The notes under the pieces are model-generated. The model had not been told where the DNA came from. It saw only the letters and a list, made by a program, of their open reading frames with translations, and ran no database searches. DNA of 64,000 bases from 62-47 sp044463945 (lineage in GTDB: Bacteria > Pseudomonadota > Alphaproteobacteria > Rhizobiales > Xanthobacteraceae). The stretch is taken from NCBI GenBank assembly GCA_044463945.1, contig JBIQLW010000018.1, positions 1-64,000 on the forward strand. The letters are read 5' to 3'. Numbering within the stretch: the first letter of the stretch is position 1; every line of letters starts with the position of its first letter. Made by a program: the position numbers and the translations under genes. Below, in pieces: positions 50,905 to 59,857 of this stretch.

Positions 50905-52050
50905 TCAGGACGACGGCGCACGGTGCAGCCGCCGCCATCCGTCGGCCAGCGCCGCGGCGGCTTCCGTGATATCGGCGGCGGACGTGGTGAAGCCGAGCGA
51001 CAGCCGCACCGCGCCGAGCGCGCGGTGTTCGGCGATCCCCATGGCGCGCAGAACCGCGGAGGCTTCCTCACGATCGGCGTGGCAGGCTGAGCCGGTCGAG
51101 GCCATCACCTGCGGACAGGCGTCGAGCAGGGCGCGGCCCGACACACCGGGAAACAGCACGTTCAGCGTGTTGGGCAGCCGTGCGTCCGGATGTCCGGTCA
51201 GTTCGATCTCCGGAATATCGCGTTGCAGCCGGGCGAGCAGGTCGCGCGTCAGCGCTTTGAGGTGCGCGGCGTCGCCGTTGCGCAATCGGTTTGCGGCGAG
51301 ACGGCAGGCTTCACCGAGGCCGACAATGGAAGCGACATTCTCGGTGCCGGGGCGGCGGCCGGATTCCTGCCCCGCGCCGCGCAGCACGGATTCCGCGCGC
51401 ACGCCGCGCCGGATGTAGAGGGCGCCGACGCCCTTGGGCGCGTAGAGTTTGTGGCCGGCGATCGATACCAGATCAACACCGAGTTCCTTCACATCGACCG
51501 CGATCTTGCCGATCGCCTGCGCGGCATCGATGTGCATCAAGGCGCCGTACTCGTGCGCGGTCGCGGCGATCTCCGAGACCGGCTGCACCACGCCGGTCTC
51601 GTTCTGCGCGTAGATCAGCGTGACGAGACCCGCGCCATCGCGGATTGCGCGTCCGGCGGCGGCAACGTCCACGCGGCCGTCGCCACCGACCGCGATGCGA
51701 TCGATCGCCCAGCCTTGCCGCGACAGCAGGTGGCACGGCTCGTCGGTCGCCGGATGCTCCACCGTGCTGGTCACGATACGCCGCCGGCCGCCATTGGCGT
51801 CGATGGTGCCGCGAATGGCGATGTTGTTGGCCTCGGTGCCGCCGCTGGTGAAGACGATCTCCTCAGCGTCGGCGCCGATCAGGGCGGCGACCTCGGCGCG
51901 GGCGTTCGCCACCGCGTCCTTCGCCGCGCGGCCCAGCGCGTAGTTCGAGGACGGATTGCCGAATTGCTCACGCAGGAACGGCAGCATGGCGTTGAGCACG
52001 CCGGGGTCGATCGGAGTGGTCGCGTTATGGTCGAGATAGATCGGCGCCAT
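50905..52050 (-). CDS. Class V aminotransferase, selenocysteine-lyase-like cysteine desulfurase
   Basis: A 381-residue PLP enzyme of the NifS/IscS/SCLY group, which removes sulfur or selenium from cysteine or selenocysteine. Features: LDHNATTP at the start, STVEHPA, the PLP lysine Lys201 in SIAGHKLYAPKGVG, and Cys323 in MASTGSACHAD. The Cys loop with ACHAD, the SPVL-like spacing (SAVLRAMGI) and the VRLSLG end recall animal selenocysteine lyase (MAS-GACHSD) more than IscS (SSGSACTS). With the selenium genes downstream it may deliver selenium, but a plain cysteine desulfurase role remains possible. It is four bases from the transglutaminase-like gene. Confidence 0.85.
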   Translation of the reverse strand: MAPIYLDHNATTPIDPGVLNAMLPFLREQFGNPSSNYALGRAAKDAVANARAEVAALIGADAEEIVFTSGGTEANNIAIRGTIDANGGRRRIVTSTVEHPATDEPCHLLSRQGWAIDRIAVGGDGRVDVAAAGRAIRDGAGLVTLIYAQNETGVVQPVSEIAATAHEYGALMHIDAAQAIGKIAVDVKELGVDLVSIAGHKLYAPKGVGALYIRRGVRAESVLRGAGQESGRRPGTENVASIVGLGEACRLAANRLRNGDAAHLKALTRDLLARLQRDIPEIELTGHPDARLPNTLNVLFPGVSGRALLDACPQVMASTGSACHADREEASAVLRAMGIAEHRALGAVRLSLGFTTSAADITEAAAALADGWRRLHRAPSS

Positions 52051-52053
52051 TGC

Positions 52054-53160
52054 TCAGGTGGCGCTCGCGGGTGTCGCGATCAGGGCGTAGCGGAAGTTGT
52101 CGGGGTCGAGGCAATCAAGCAGCAGCGTAGCGCGCTCGGCCTGCGGATACATCAGGAAGCCGAGCTTGGGATGTTTGGCTCCCGGCAGCGCCACGTCGTG
52201 CGCGGTGTTGTATGCGACCCAGTTGCCTTCCCATGCGCCGAATAGCGTCTTGCGTGCGGCGACCACCTTGGGATCGTTGATCGCAAGGTTGGCCGGCGGC
52301 TCCTCCAGCATCACCTTGCGGACGTCGGCGGGATCGACCGGCACCCAGCCGAAGCCGTCGAGCCACACTTCGGCGCGGCAGTGCTGCGCCTTGGTGACAT
52401 TGGCGCTGCCCGCGCCGAGGCTCTTGTAGCCGAATTGCGAGGGCAGCACGCGGATGCCGTACACATCGCGGGCCGGTACGCCGGCGGCGCGGGCGAGGCC
52501 GACATAGAGCGCGTTGAGATCGGCGCACTTGCCGCCAAGATTGCCGCTCTTGAGCATTGCCGCGACATCGCCGGTGCCGCAGCCGCGCGTCGCGGCGGTG
52601 CGCACCGTGTTCTCGACCACCCACTCGTAGATCGCGCGGGCCTTATCGATATCGGTGGTCGCCTTCGCCTCTGTGACGATCTTGTCTGCGGTCGTCTTGA
52701 CGATGCCGTCCACCGGGATCAGTTCGGTGCCTTCAAGGTTGAGCCGGCGCGCGGCGTCGCTGAGTGGCGCGACCTTGCCGGGCCGGCTGAGATCGATCGC
52801 ACGGTCGCGCATCGCGACGCGGCTGGTGACTTCGATCGCAGGCATGAACTCGTCATCCTTCCAGGTCACATGCAGCATTTCCGCGCCGTATTTCGGATCG
52901 CGCACCTGCTCGACTTTGGCGGCGTTGCCGGTCCATTTGGTCTCGCCCGGACGGCTCCATTCCGTCTCGTTCACCGATGGCAGCGGAATCCACGCCTGCA
53001 TCTTTCCTTCCGGTTTGACGATCTCAAGCCTGGTGACGAGATCGACGCTGCGCCATGCGCCGGGCCGGGGCGCGAAGGTGTCATGGGCGAAAGCAACTCG
53101 TGGCAGGCTTGCCGCCAGCGAGAAGGCTGCCGTGCTCGTGATGAATTGACGTCGGTCCAT
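52054..53160 (-). CDS. Tat-exported transglutaminase-like protein
   Basis: A 368-residue protein with a twin-arginine signal (DRRQFITSTAAFSLAASLP). The transglutaminase-like core at about residues 165-285 has the Cys in GGKCADLNALYVGLARAAGV, the His in HCRAEVWLDGFGWVPVDPAD and an Asp in the same block, so a Cys-His-Asp triad is intact. Such proteins are usually proteases or amidases rather than cross-linkers. It would work in the periplasm. It is coupled to the SCLY-like gene and lies 30 bases from the thioredoxin-like gene upstream. Confidence 0.85.
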   Translation of the reverse strand: MDRRQFITSTAAFSLAASLPRVAFAHDTFAPRPGAWRSVDLVTRLEIVKPEGKMQAWIPLPSVNETEWSRPGETKWTGNAAKVEQVRDPKYGAEMLHVTWKDDEFMPAIEVTSRVAMRDRAIDLSRPGKVAPLSDAARRLNLEGTELIPVDGIVKTTADKIVTEAKATTDIDKARAIYEWVVENTVRTAATRGCGTGDVAAMLKSGNLGGKCADLNALYVGLARAAGVPARDVYGIRVLPSQFGYKSLGAGSANVTKAQHCRAEVWLDGFGWVPVDPADVRKVMLEEPPANLAINDPKVVAARKTLFGAWEGNWVAYNTAHDVALPGAKHPKLGFLMYPQAERATLLLDCLDPDNFRYALIATPASAT

Positions 53161-53190
53161 GATCGTTCCTCCCGGTCCAATGGGTTGTTG

Positions 53191-53847
53191 TCATTTTGTC
53201 GTGGCGGCGGTGATCGCCGCGGGATGAAGTGTGATCGCCGGATCGAGGCGTTGAAGCGCGGCGATGGTTTCGGAGCCGGTCCAGTCGAGATCACCTTCGA
53301 CAAACAGGCGGGGCGCGAGCGCCGCGTCCAGCACGAAAGTCGAGGGCAGCGCGCTCACCTGCCAGGCTTTGGTGACAGCGCGGTCGCGATCGAGCAGCAC
53401 GGGAAAATCGACCGGCAGCTTCTGGAAGAAGGCGCGCACGCGCAGATCGACTTCCGCAACATCGATGGCGATGATTGTTAGCCGTCCCGCGGGCACCGCG
53501 CGCCGCAGCCGTTGCAGTGACGTCAGTTCACGGACGCAGGGTTCGCACCAGGTGGCGAAGAAGTGCAGCAGCACGATGCGGCCGCCGAAGGCAACAAGAT
53601 CGCGCGGCGCGCCGTGCAGGTCGTCGAGCGTGAATGTCGGGAGAATGCCGTCGCGCCATGGCGTCAACCGCGCGTCCTCGGCGGATGTGGATGAGGGCGC
53701 CGCGACGCGTGCAATCAGAACAAACGCGACAACAATAAGCGTGGCCCGCGTCCAGGTGGATCGCGGGGCCGGGCCGTTCCGGCGAATCGTTCTGCTGATT
53801 GTTGGGCCCCGCGACGCGGGAGCGGGACATGTCGCCACGCCGCACAT
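53191..53847 (-). CDS. TlpA/ResA-like membrane-anchored thioredoxin
   Basis: A 218-residue protein with one N-terminal membrane helix (ATLIVVAFVLIARVAA) and a periplasmic thioredoxin domain with WCEPC in LLHFFATWCEPCVRELT, followed by VDFPVLLDRDRAVTKAW and the cis-Pro block ALPSTFVLD. The start at ATG 53847 is chosen because it places the helix near the N-terminus; longer in-frame starts up to 54015 are possible. It is probably a disulfide reductase, first in an operon with the transglutaminase-like and SCLY-like genes. Confidence 0.78.
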   Translation of the reverse strand: MCGVATCPAPASRGPTISRTIRRNGPAPRSTWTRATLIVVAFVLIARVAAPSSTSAEDARLTPWRDGILPTFTLDDLHGAPRDLVAFGGRIVLLHFFATWCEPCVRELTSLQRLRRAVPAGRLTIIAIDVAEVDLRVRAFFQKLPVDFPVLLDRDRAVTKAWQVSALPSTFVLDAALAPRLFVEGDLDWTGSETIAALQRLDPAITLHPAAITAATTK

Positions 53848-54148
53848 GCTCGGACGTAAAGTCAATCCCGTCAATAAGTCGGGGTGCGGCGAAATGCCCA
53901 ATCCACGTGCGAGATATGCGAGATTCGCATGAAAGACGGATTCTAAGGAAAATATAGTTGGCGCAAAGGGATACGCGAATATTGCATTCGCGAGGTCGCA
54001 ATGCAGCATCCGCAAGGGGCGCAGAGGGCAAGGATTGTATCGGTTTTGTCGTTTTGACAGCCGATTGATACCGCCATAGTTTTTATTTTGACAAACTCTA
54101 ATGTTTGGGCGTCCCCCGGCGGGGGCGGAATTTCAGGAGGAATGTTCC
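53848..54148. promoter_or_regulatory. Divergent region before the formate dehydrogenase operon
   Basis: A 301-base AT-richer region. TTTTGACA occurs twice, at 54052-54059 and 54086-54093. The first supplies a perfect -35 (TTGACA 54054-54059) with a possible -10 CATAGT at 54075-54080, a spacing of 15 bases, slightly short. TGTC-GTTTT-GACA (54048-54059 region) is a small inverted repeat that might bind a regulator. No clear FNR box or sigma-54 site is seen. Confidence 0.4.
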
Positions 54149-57100
54149 ATGAACATGGAACTCTCGCGGCGCTCGTTTATGCTCGGGGCCGGCGCGGGTT
54201 TGGCGGGAACGAGTCTGGGGGCCCTTGGATTTGGTGAAATCGAAGCCGCCCATGCACTGACGATCCGGCCTTTCAAGCTTGCGCAGACCAAGGAAGTTCG
54301 CAGCCAATGCCCATATTGCGCGGTCTGCTGCGGAATGATGATCTTCGCGGCTGAATCCAAGACCGAAAAGGGCAAAATGGAGGTCACCCATATCGAGGGT
54401 GACGTGGACCATCCGGTCAATCGTGGAACACTGTGCCCGAAGGGCGCCGGCGCCATCGACTACATCAAGTCGAAGTCGCGGGTGAAATATCCGATGTACC
54501 GCAAGCCCGGCTCGAACAGCTTCGAGCGTGTGAGCTGGGACTTCGCGATGGATCGCCTCGCCCGGCTGATGAAGGACGATCGCGACGCCAACTTCGTCGA
54601 GAAAAACAAGGATGGCGTGACGGTCAACCGCTGGCTGACCACGGCGTTTCTTGCCGGCAGTTCGCTGTCCAATGAAGGCGGATGGCTTACATATAAGGTG
54701 TCGCGAGGTCTGGGGCTGCTCCAGATCGAAAACCAGGCGAGAGTTTGACACGGACCGACGGTGGCCAGTTTGGGCCCCACATTTGGTCGCGGTGCAATGA
54801 CCAATTCCTGGACGGACATCAAGAACGCTGATCTCGTCTGGATTATGGGTGGTAACGCAGCGGAAGCTCATCCCTGCGGTTTCAAGTGGGTCACTGAGGC
54901 GAAAGCCGAGCGTGGCGCCAAGCTGATGGTGGTCGATCCGCGGTTCAACCGCTCGGCGGCCGTCGCGGACCACTACGCGCCGATCCGCTCGGGATCGGAC
55001 ATCACCTTTCTGTCGGCCGTGATCAACTACCTGCTCACGAACGACAAGATTCACAAGGAGTACGTGCGGCACTACACCAACGCCGCGTTCATCGTGCGCG
55101 ACGATTTCGAGTTCAACGAGGGCCTGTTCTCGGGGTACGACGAATCCAAGCACTCCTATGACCGCAGCACTTGGGAGTACAAGTTCGGGCCTGACGGCTT
55201 CGCGCTTCGCGACATGACGTTGCAGGATCCGCGCTGCGTCTTCCAGCTGATGAAGAAGCACTTCGCCCGGTACACGCCGGAGCTGGTGGAGCGGGTCTGC
55301 GGCACGCCGAAGGACAAGTGGCAGAAGGTCGCCGACTGGATCTCCTCGACCGCCAACGGCGAGCGCTCCATGACCATCATGTACGCGCTCGGCTGGACCC
55401 AGCATTCGCACGGGGCCCAGAACATCCGCTGCGCGGCGATGATCCAGCTCCTGTGCGGCAACATCGGCATCCCGGGCGGCGGCGTGAACGCATTGCGCGG
55501 TCACTCCAACGTGCAGGGCATCACCGACGTCGGCACGCTGACGGCGGCGATTCCCGGCTATCTGGCGCTGCCGACCGAGCAGGAGCCGACGCTGGAGTCG
55601 CATCTTGCCAAGCGCACCTTCAAGCCGCTGACGCCGAACCAGACCAGTTACTGGCAGAACTATCGCAAGTTCTATGTCAGCTTCCTGAAGTCGCAGTTCG
55701 GCGACAAGGCCACCAAGGAGAACGAGTTCGGCTACCAGTACCTGCCGAAACTTGATGGCATCTACGACTGCATCAAGATGTTCGACCTGATGAGCCAGGG
55801 CAAGACCACCGGTCTGATCTGTCAGGGCTTCAACCCGCTGATGGCGATCGCGAACTCCAACAAATCGCGCGAGGGCCTGAAGAAGCTGAAGTTCCTGGTC
55901 AGCATGGACCCGATCGAAACCGACTCGGTGCGGTTCTGGGAGAACCACGGCGAGGCCAACAACGTCGATCCGGCCCAGATTCAGACCGAAGTGTTCATGC
56001 TTCCGGTCTCGATGTGGTGCGAGGAGGAGGGCAGCATCACCAACTCCAGTCGCGTCATCCAGTGGAAATGGAAGGCGGCCGATCCGCACTACGAATCCAA
56101 GACCGACGTTCAGATCCTCGCCGATCTGTTCATGCGGATCCGCAAGCTCTACGAGAAGGAAGGCGGCAAGGGTGCCGAACCCTTGATGGCCATCGACTGG
56201 AGCTACAAGGATCCGCTTGAACCGTCTGTCGATGAGCTTCAGACCGAACTCAACGGCAAGGCGCTGGTCGATCTCAAGGACGCGGAAGGCAAGGTGGTGC
56301 GCGCCGCCGGCCAGCGACTCGCCTCGTTCGGCGAGATGCGGGACGACGGTTCGACCGACGGCTGCATGTGGATTTACACCGGCTTCTATGGCCCAACCGG
56401 CAACATGGCCCAGCGGCGCGACAACAGCGATCCGTCGGGGCTGGGTGTTTACGGTAACTGGGGCTTCTCGTGGCCGGCCAACCGCCGCATCCAGTACAAC
56501 CGTGCCTCGGCCGATCCTGACGGCAAGCCGTGGAGCGAAGCCAAGAAGTACATGTACTGGAACGGTCAGCGCTGGAGCGGACCGGATGTGCCGGACTACG
56601 TGCCGACCATTCCGCCGGACCGCGCGGTCGGCCCCTTCATCATGAACGCGGAAGGCGTGTCTCGCCTCTGGGTTCGTGGCCTGATGGCCGACGGTCCGTT
56701 CCCGGTTCACATGGAGCCGTTCGAATCCCCGGTGCCCAACCTGGTGTTCCCGAAACTCAAGGGCAACCCGGTGGCGCGGGTGTTCAAGGCCGACCGCGAA
56801 GCGCTTGGCACGTCCGATCAGTTCCCGATCGTCGGGACGACTTATCGTCTGGTCGAGCACTTCCACTTCTGGACCAAGAACGTCCATGCCAATGCGGTGA
56901 CGCAGCCTGAATTCTTTGTCGAGATGTCGGAGGAACTCGCCAAGGAGAAGGGCATCAAGCACGGCCAGCAGGTCCGGGTTTGGTCGAAGCGTGGCGAGGT
57001 CAAGGGCAAGGCGGTGGTCACCAAGCGTCTCAAGCCGTTCAAGATCGACGGCAAGACGGTGCATGAGGTGGGCCTGCCGCTCAACTTCGGCTTCGTCGGC

Positions 57101-57223
57101 GAGACCAAGAAGGCGGCCCCGATCAACGCGCTGACGTCGGCGATCGGGGACTCCAACTCGCAGACGCCGGAGTCCAAGGCGTTCCTCGTCAATATCGAGC
57201 CCATTGCGGGCCCGGTGGCTTAA
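54149..57223 (+). CDS. fdnG: Selenocysteine formate dehydrogenase-N/O type alpha subunit (UGA at codon 200 read as Sec)
   Basis: This subunit oxidises formate at a molybdopterin-guanine dinucleotide centre in the periplasm. Translation starts at ATG 54149 (AGGAGG 8 bases upstream) with a twin-arginine signal (SRRSFMLGAG), then the 4Fe-4S ligands CPYCAVCCGMM. The frame is interrupted only by TGA 54746-54748 in ARV-U-HGPTVASLGPTFG, exactly where E. coli FdnG has selenocysteine (Sec196), and continues in the same frame to 57223. With Sec200 the protein has 1,024 residues; E. coli FdnG has 1,015. The molybdopterin domains follow (VWIMGGNAAEAHPCGFKW, GWTQHSHGAQNIRCAAMIQ, FWTKNVHANAVTQPEFFVEM). First gene of an operon with the beta and gamma subunits. 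Confidence 0.95.
54746..54790 (+). promoter_or_regulatory. Bacterial SECIS-like element directly after the Sec UGA
   Basis: Starting 12 bases after the UGA, a hairpin can form: GG (54760-54761) with CC (54777-54778), an unpaired U at 54762, GGCC (54763-54766) with GGCC (54773-54776), and loop AGTTTG containing GU. A bulged U and a GU in the loop are what SelB recognises in E. coli fdhF and fdnG mRNAs, and the sequence is close to the fdnG element as I remember it. Confidence 0.75.
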
Positions 57224-57238
57224 GGGGAGGGCGAAGCG

Positions 57239-58177
57239 ATGTTTACTCCGGTTCCCAACCCCACCACCAATCCGGTCGCCGCCAAGTTCGGCGAGCAGGA
57301 TCTGATCCGCCGCTCGGCGTCCTCCATCACGCCTGCCGCCAAGCGGCAGACGGAAGTGGCGAAGCTGATCGACGTATCGAAGTGCATCGGCTGTAAGGCA
57401 TGTCAGGTGGCGTGCCTTGAGTGGAACAACCTCACCGAGGATGTCGGCGTCAACGTCGGGGTCTACGACAACCCGCACGATCTGACCGCCAACACCTGGA
57501 CGCTGATGCGCTACACCGAGTACGAGAATGCCGAGAGCGGCAATCTCGAATGGCTGATCCGCAAGGACGGCTGTATGCACTGCGAGGATCCGGGCTGCCT
57601 CAAGGCGTGCCCGGCCCCTGGCGCCATCGTGCAGTATTCCAACGGCATCGTGGACTTCGACCACGACAAGTGCATCGGTTGCGGCTACTGCATCAAGGGT
57701 TGCCCCTTCAACATTCCGCGCATCTCGAAGGTCGATCAAAAGGCCTACAAGTGCTCGCTGTGTTCCGACCGTCTCGCGGTCGGTCAGGGGCCCGCCTGCG
57801 CCAAGGCGTGTCCGACGCAGGCCATCGTGTTCGGCACCAAGGAGGAAATGAAGCAGTGGGCCGACCACCGCATCAAGGATCTCAAGTCGCGCGGCTTCAC
57901 CAATGCCGGCCTCTACGATCCTCCGGGGGTGGGCGGCACGCACGTCATGTATGTGCTGCAACACGCCGACAAGCCGCAGATCTATGCGGGCCTGCCCAAC
58001 AACCCGTCGATCAGTCCGCTGGTCGAGGCCTGGAAGGGCGTGACCAAGTATGTCGGCCTTGCCGCGATCGGCGCTTTTGCCGCGTTCGGCTTCCTCCATC
58101 ACGCCATTGCCGGCGCAAACCGGGTGACGGCGGAGGATGAGAAGAACGCCGAGCGGCTGACGGAGGGAAGCTCATGA
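57239..58177 (+). CDS. fdnH: Formate dehydrogenase iron-sulfur (beta) subunit
   Basis: A 312-residue electron-transfer subunit with four ferredoxin-type clusters: CIGCKACQVAC (near residue 49), CMHCEDPGCLKACP, CIGCGYCIKGCP, and the CSLCSDRL with CAKACPTQAI group. A single C-terminal membrane helix (YVGLAAIGAFAAFGFLHHAI) anchors it as in E. coli FdnH. It is 15 bases after the alpha gene and overlaps the gamma gene by four. Confidence 0.95.
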   Translation: MFTPVPNPTTNPVAAKFGEQDLIRRSASSITPAAKRQTEVAKLIDVSKCIGCKACQVACLEWNNLTEDVGVNVGVYDNPHDLTANTWTLMRYTEYENAESGNLEWLIRKDGCMHCEDPGCLKACPAPGAIVQYSNGIVDFDHDKCIGCGYCIKGCPFNIPRISKVDQKAYKCSLCSDRLAVGQGPACAKACPTQAIVFGTKEEMKQWADHRIKDLKSRGFTNAGLYDPPGVGGTHVMYVLQHADKPQIYAGLPNNPSISPLVEAWKGVTKYVGLAAIGAFAAFGFLHHAIAGANRVTAEDEKNAERLTEGSS

Positions 58178-58842
58178 GCAAGCCTGAAGTCGAAGCCGGC
58201 GACGGCGTCCACCGCGGCAAGCCGGTGGTCGTCGATCGCTACACGGTCGGCGCCCGCATCAACCATTGGATCACGGCGGTCAGCCTGGTGCTGCTCGCCC
58301 TGTCCGGGCTGGCGCTGTTCACACCGTATCTGTACTTCCTGACCGGCCTGTTCGGGGGCGGTCAGTGGACGCGGATCATCCATCCGTGGATCGGGGTGGT
58401 TTTGTTCCTCAGCTTCATGGGGCTGTTCTTCCGCTTCTTCCGACTCAATCTCTGGGAGAAGACCGACAGCGTCTGGATGAGCCGGCTGCGCGACGTGCTG
58501 GCCGGCGACGAGAACAAGCTACCCGAAGTCGGCAAGTACAATGCCGGCCAGAAGATGGTGTTCTGGTCGATGTCGCTGTTCATCCTCGTTCTGATTACGA
58601 GCGGGGTGGTGATCTGGGATCAGTACTTCGGCAACTACTTCACTGTCGAACAGAAGCGCATCGCGGTGCTGGTGCATTCGGCGACCGCGATCGTGGCGAT
58701 TTGCGTCTGGATCGTTCACGTCTATGCCGCGATCTGGGTCCGTGGCACCATCGGCGCCATGACCCGCGGCAAGGTCACCGGCGGCTGGGCATGGCGGCAT
58801 CATCGCCGCTGGCTCAAGGAACTGGTGACCGGCAAGAACTGA
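58174..58842 (+). CDS. fdnI: Formate dehydrogenase cytochrome b (gamma) subunit
   Basis: A 222-residue membrane subunit that carries haem b and reduces quinone. It has four membrane helices with likely haem histidines in ARINHWITAVSLVLLALSG, TRIIHPWIGVVLFL and VLVHSATAIVAICVWIVHVY. The ATG overlaps the beta stop (ATGA). It is followed by fdhE after 87 bases. Confidence 0.94.
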   Translation: MSKPEVEAGDGVHRGKPVVVDRYTVGARINHWITAVSLVLLALSGLALFTPYLYFLTGLFGGGQWTRIIHPWIGVVLFLSFMGLFFRFFRLNLWEKTDSVWMSRLRDVLAGDENKLPEVGKYNAGQKMVFWSMSLFILVLITSGVVIWDQYFGNYFTVEQKRIAVLVHSATAIVAICVWIVHVYAAIWVRGTIGAMTRGKVTGGWAWRHHRRWLKELVTGKN

Positions 58843-58929
58843 AGACATGGTGCCGGCGGCGGCGAGCAATCGCCGGCGCCGGCGTCATGAACGGTGAATC
58901 CACGTGGCCCGTGAGGTTCGTGAGGAATA

Positions 58930-59847
58930 ATGATGTCGCGCGTCGATCCGACCCAGCCCGATCCTTCCGCAATCAGTAACATTCTGATCCCGCCCTTCGC
59001 GGTGCTGCCCGATCCGAAACAGATGTTCGCGGATCGCAGCGCGCGGTTCGCCGTGCTCGCCGAAGGCCACGATCTGGCGCCCTATCTGCGGTTCCTGTCC
59101 GGGCTTTGCGGTGCGCAGGCGGCGATTCAGGATGGCTTGCCGGAGCCGGATGCGATTGCGCCGGATATTCTTACGCGCGCGCATGATCACAAGATGCCGC
59201 CGCTCGATCGCGGCGCGTTCAAGACCGACGCCGCGTTTGATGCGACGCTGCGGCGGCTGCTCGATGCCGCCGTCGGACTCGACATGCCGCAGCCGGCGCG
59301 CGCGGCACTGCTGCGCGTCACCGAGGCCGACGCCGATGGGCGTGAGGCGATGATTCAGAACGTGCTGGCCGAAGCCATTCCGTTCGAGGCGGTCGCGGAG
59401 CACGTTTTCGTCGCCGCCGCCTTGCAGGTTCACTTCGCACGGCTGGCGGCGCGGCTTGACGACAAGACCTTGCAGCCGGTCGGCGACGGCGTCTGCCCGT
59501 GCTGCGGCGGTGCGCCAAGTTCGACGGTGATCGTCAACTGGCGGCGCGCGCCAGGCACGCGCTTCTGCTGCTGCTCGTTGTGCGGCACCATGTGGAACTA
59601 CGTCCGCTCCAAATGTACCGTGTGCGGATCGACCCGGAAGATCCTGTTCCAGGAAATCGAGGGCGCCGGCAATATCAAGGCCGAGACCTGCGACGATTGC
59701 CATGGCTACATGAAGATCCTCAATCAGCAGAAGGACGACCGGCTCGACCCGGTGGCCGATGACGTCGCCACCCTCGGCCTCGACCTTCTGGTGCGCGAAC
59801 TGGGTTTTCGGCGCGGCGGCATCAATCCGTTCCTGATCGGATATTGA
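58930..59847 (+). CDS. fdhE: Formate dehydrogenase accessory protein FdhE
   Basis: FdhE is a rubredoxin-like iron protein needed for maturation of respiratory formate dehydrogenases; it binds the catalytic subunit before export. The 305-residue protein has the CxxC pairs CPCCGG (near residue 189), CCCSLCGTMWNY, CTVCGS and CDDCHG. The start is ATG 58930 or the next codon, also ATG. FdhD, the sulfurtransferase also needed, is not in the window. Confidence 0.93.
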   Translation: MMSRVDPTQPDPSAISNILIPPFAVLPDPKQMFADRSARFAVLAEGHDLAPYLRFLSGLCGAQAAIQDGLPEPDAIAPDILTRAHDHKMPPLDRGAFKTDAAFDATLRRLLDAAVGLDMPQPARAALLRVTEADADGREAMIQNVLAEAIPFEAVAEHVFVAAALQVHFARLAARLDDKTLQPVGDGVCPCCGGAPSSTVIVNWRRAPGTRFCCCSLCGTMWNYVRSKCTVCGSTRKILFQEIEGAGNIKAETCDDCHGYMKILNQQKDDRLDPVADDVATLGLDLLVRELGFRRGGINPFLIGY

Positions 59848-59857
59848 GGAGGCCGGA

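Noticed and set aside
54746..54748. TGA as sequencing error, frameshift or pseudogene in the formate dehydrogenase
   Set aside because: Frame is unchanged on both sides, residues match the known Sec site, and selA and selB lie just downstream.
54098..58102. A 1,334-codon open frame antisense to the formate dehydrogenase genes
   Set aside because: It mirrors the codon pattern of the recognisable sense genes in GC-rich DNA, is low-complexity (Arg/His/Leu/Gly/Asp) and has no known domain.
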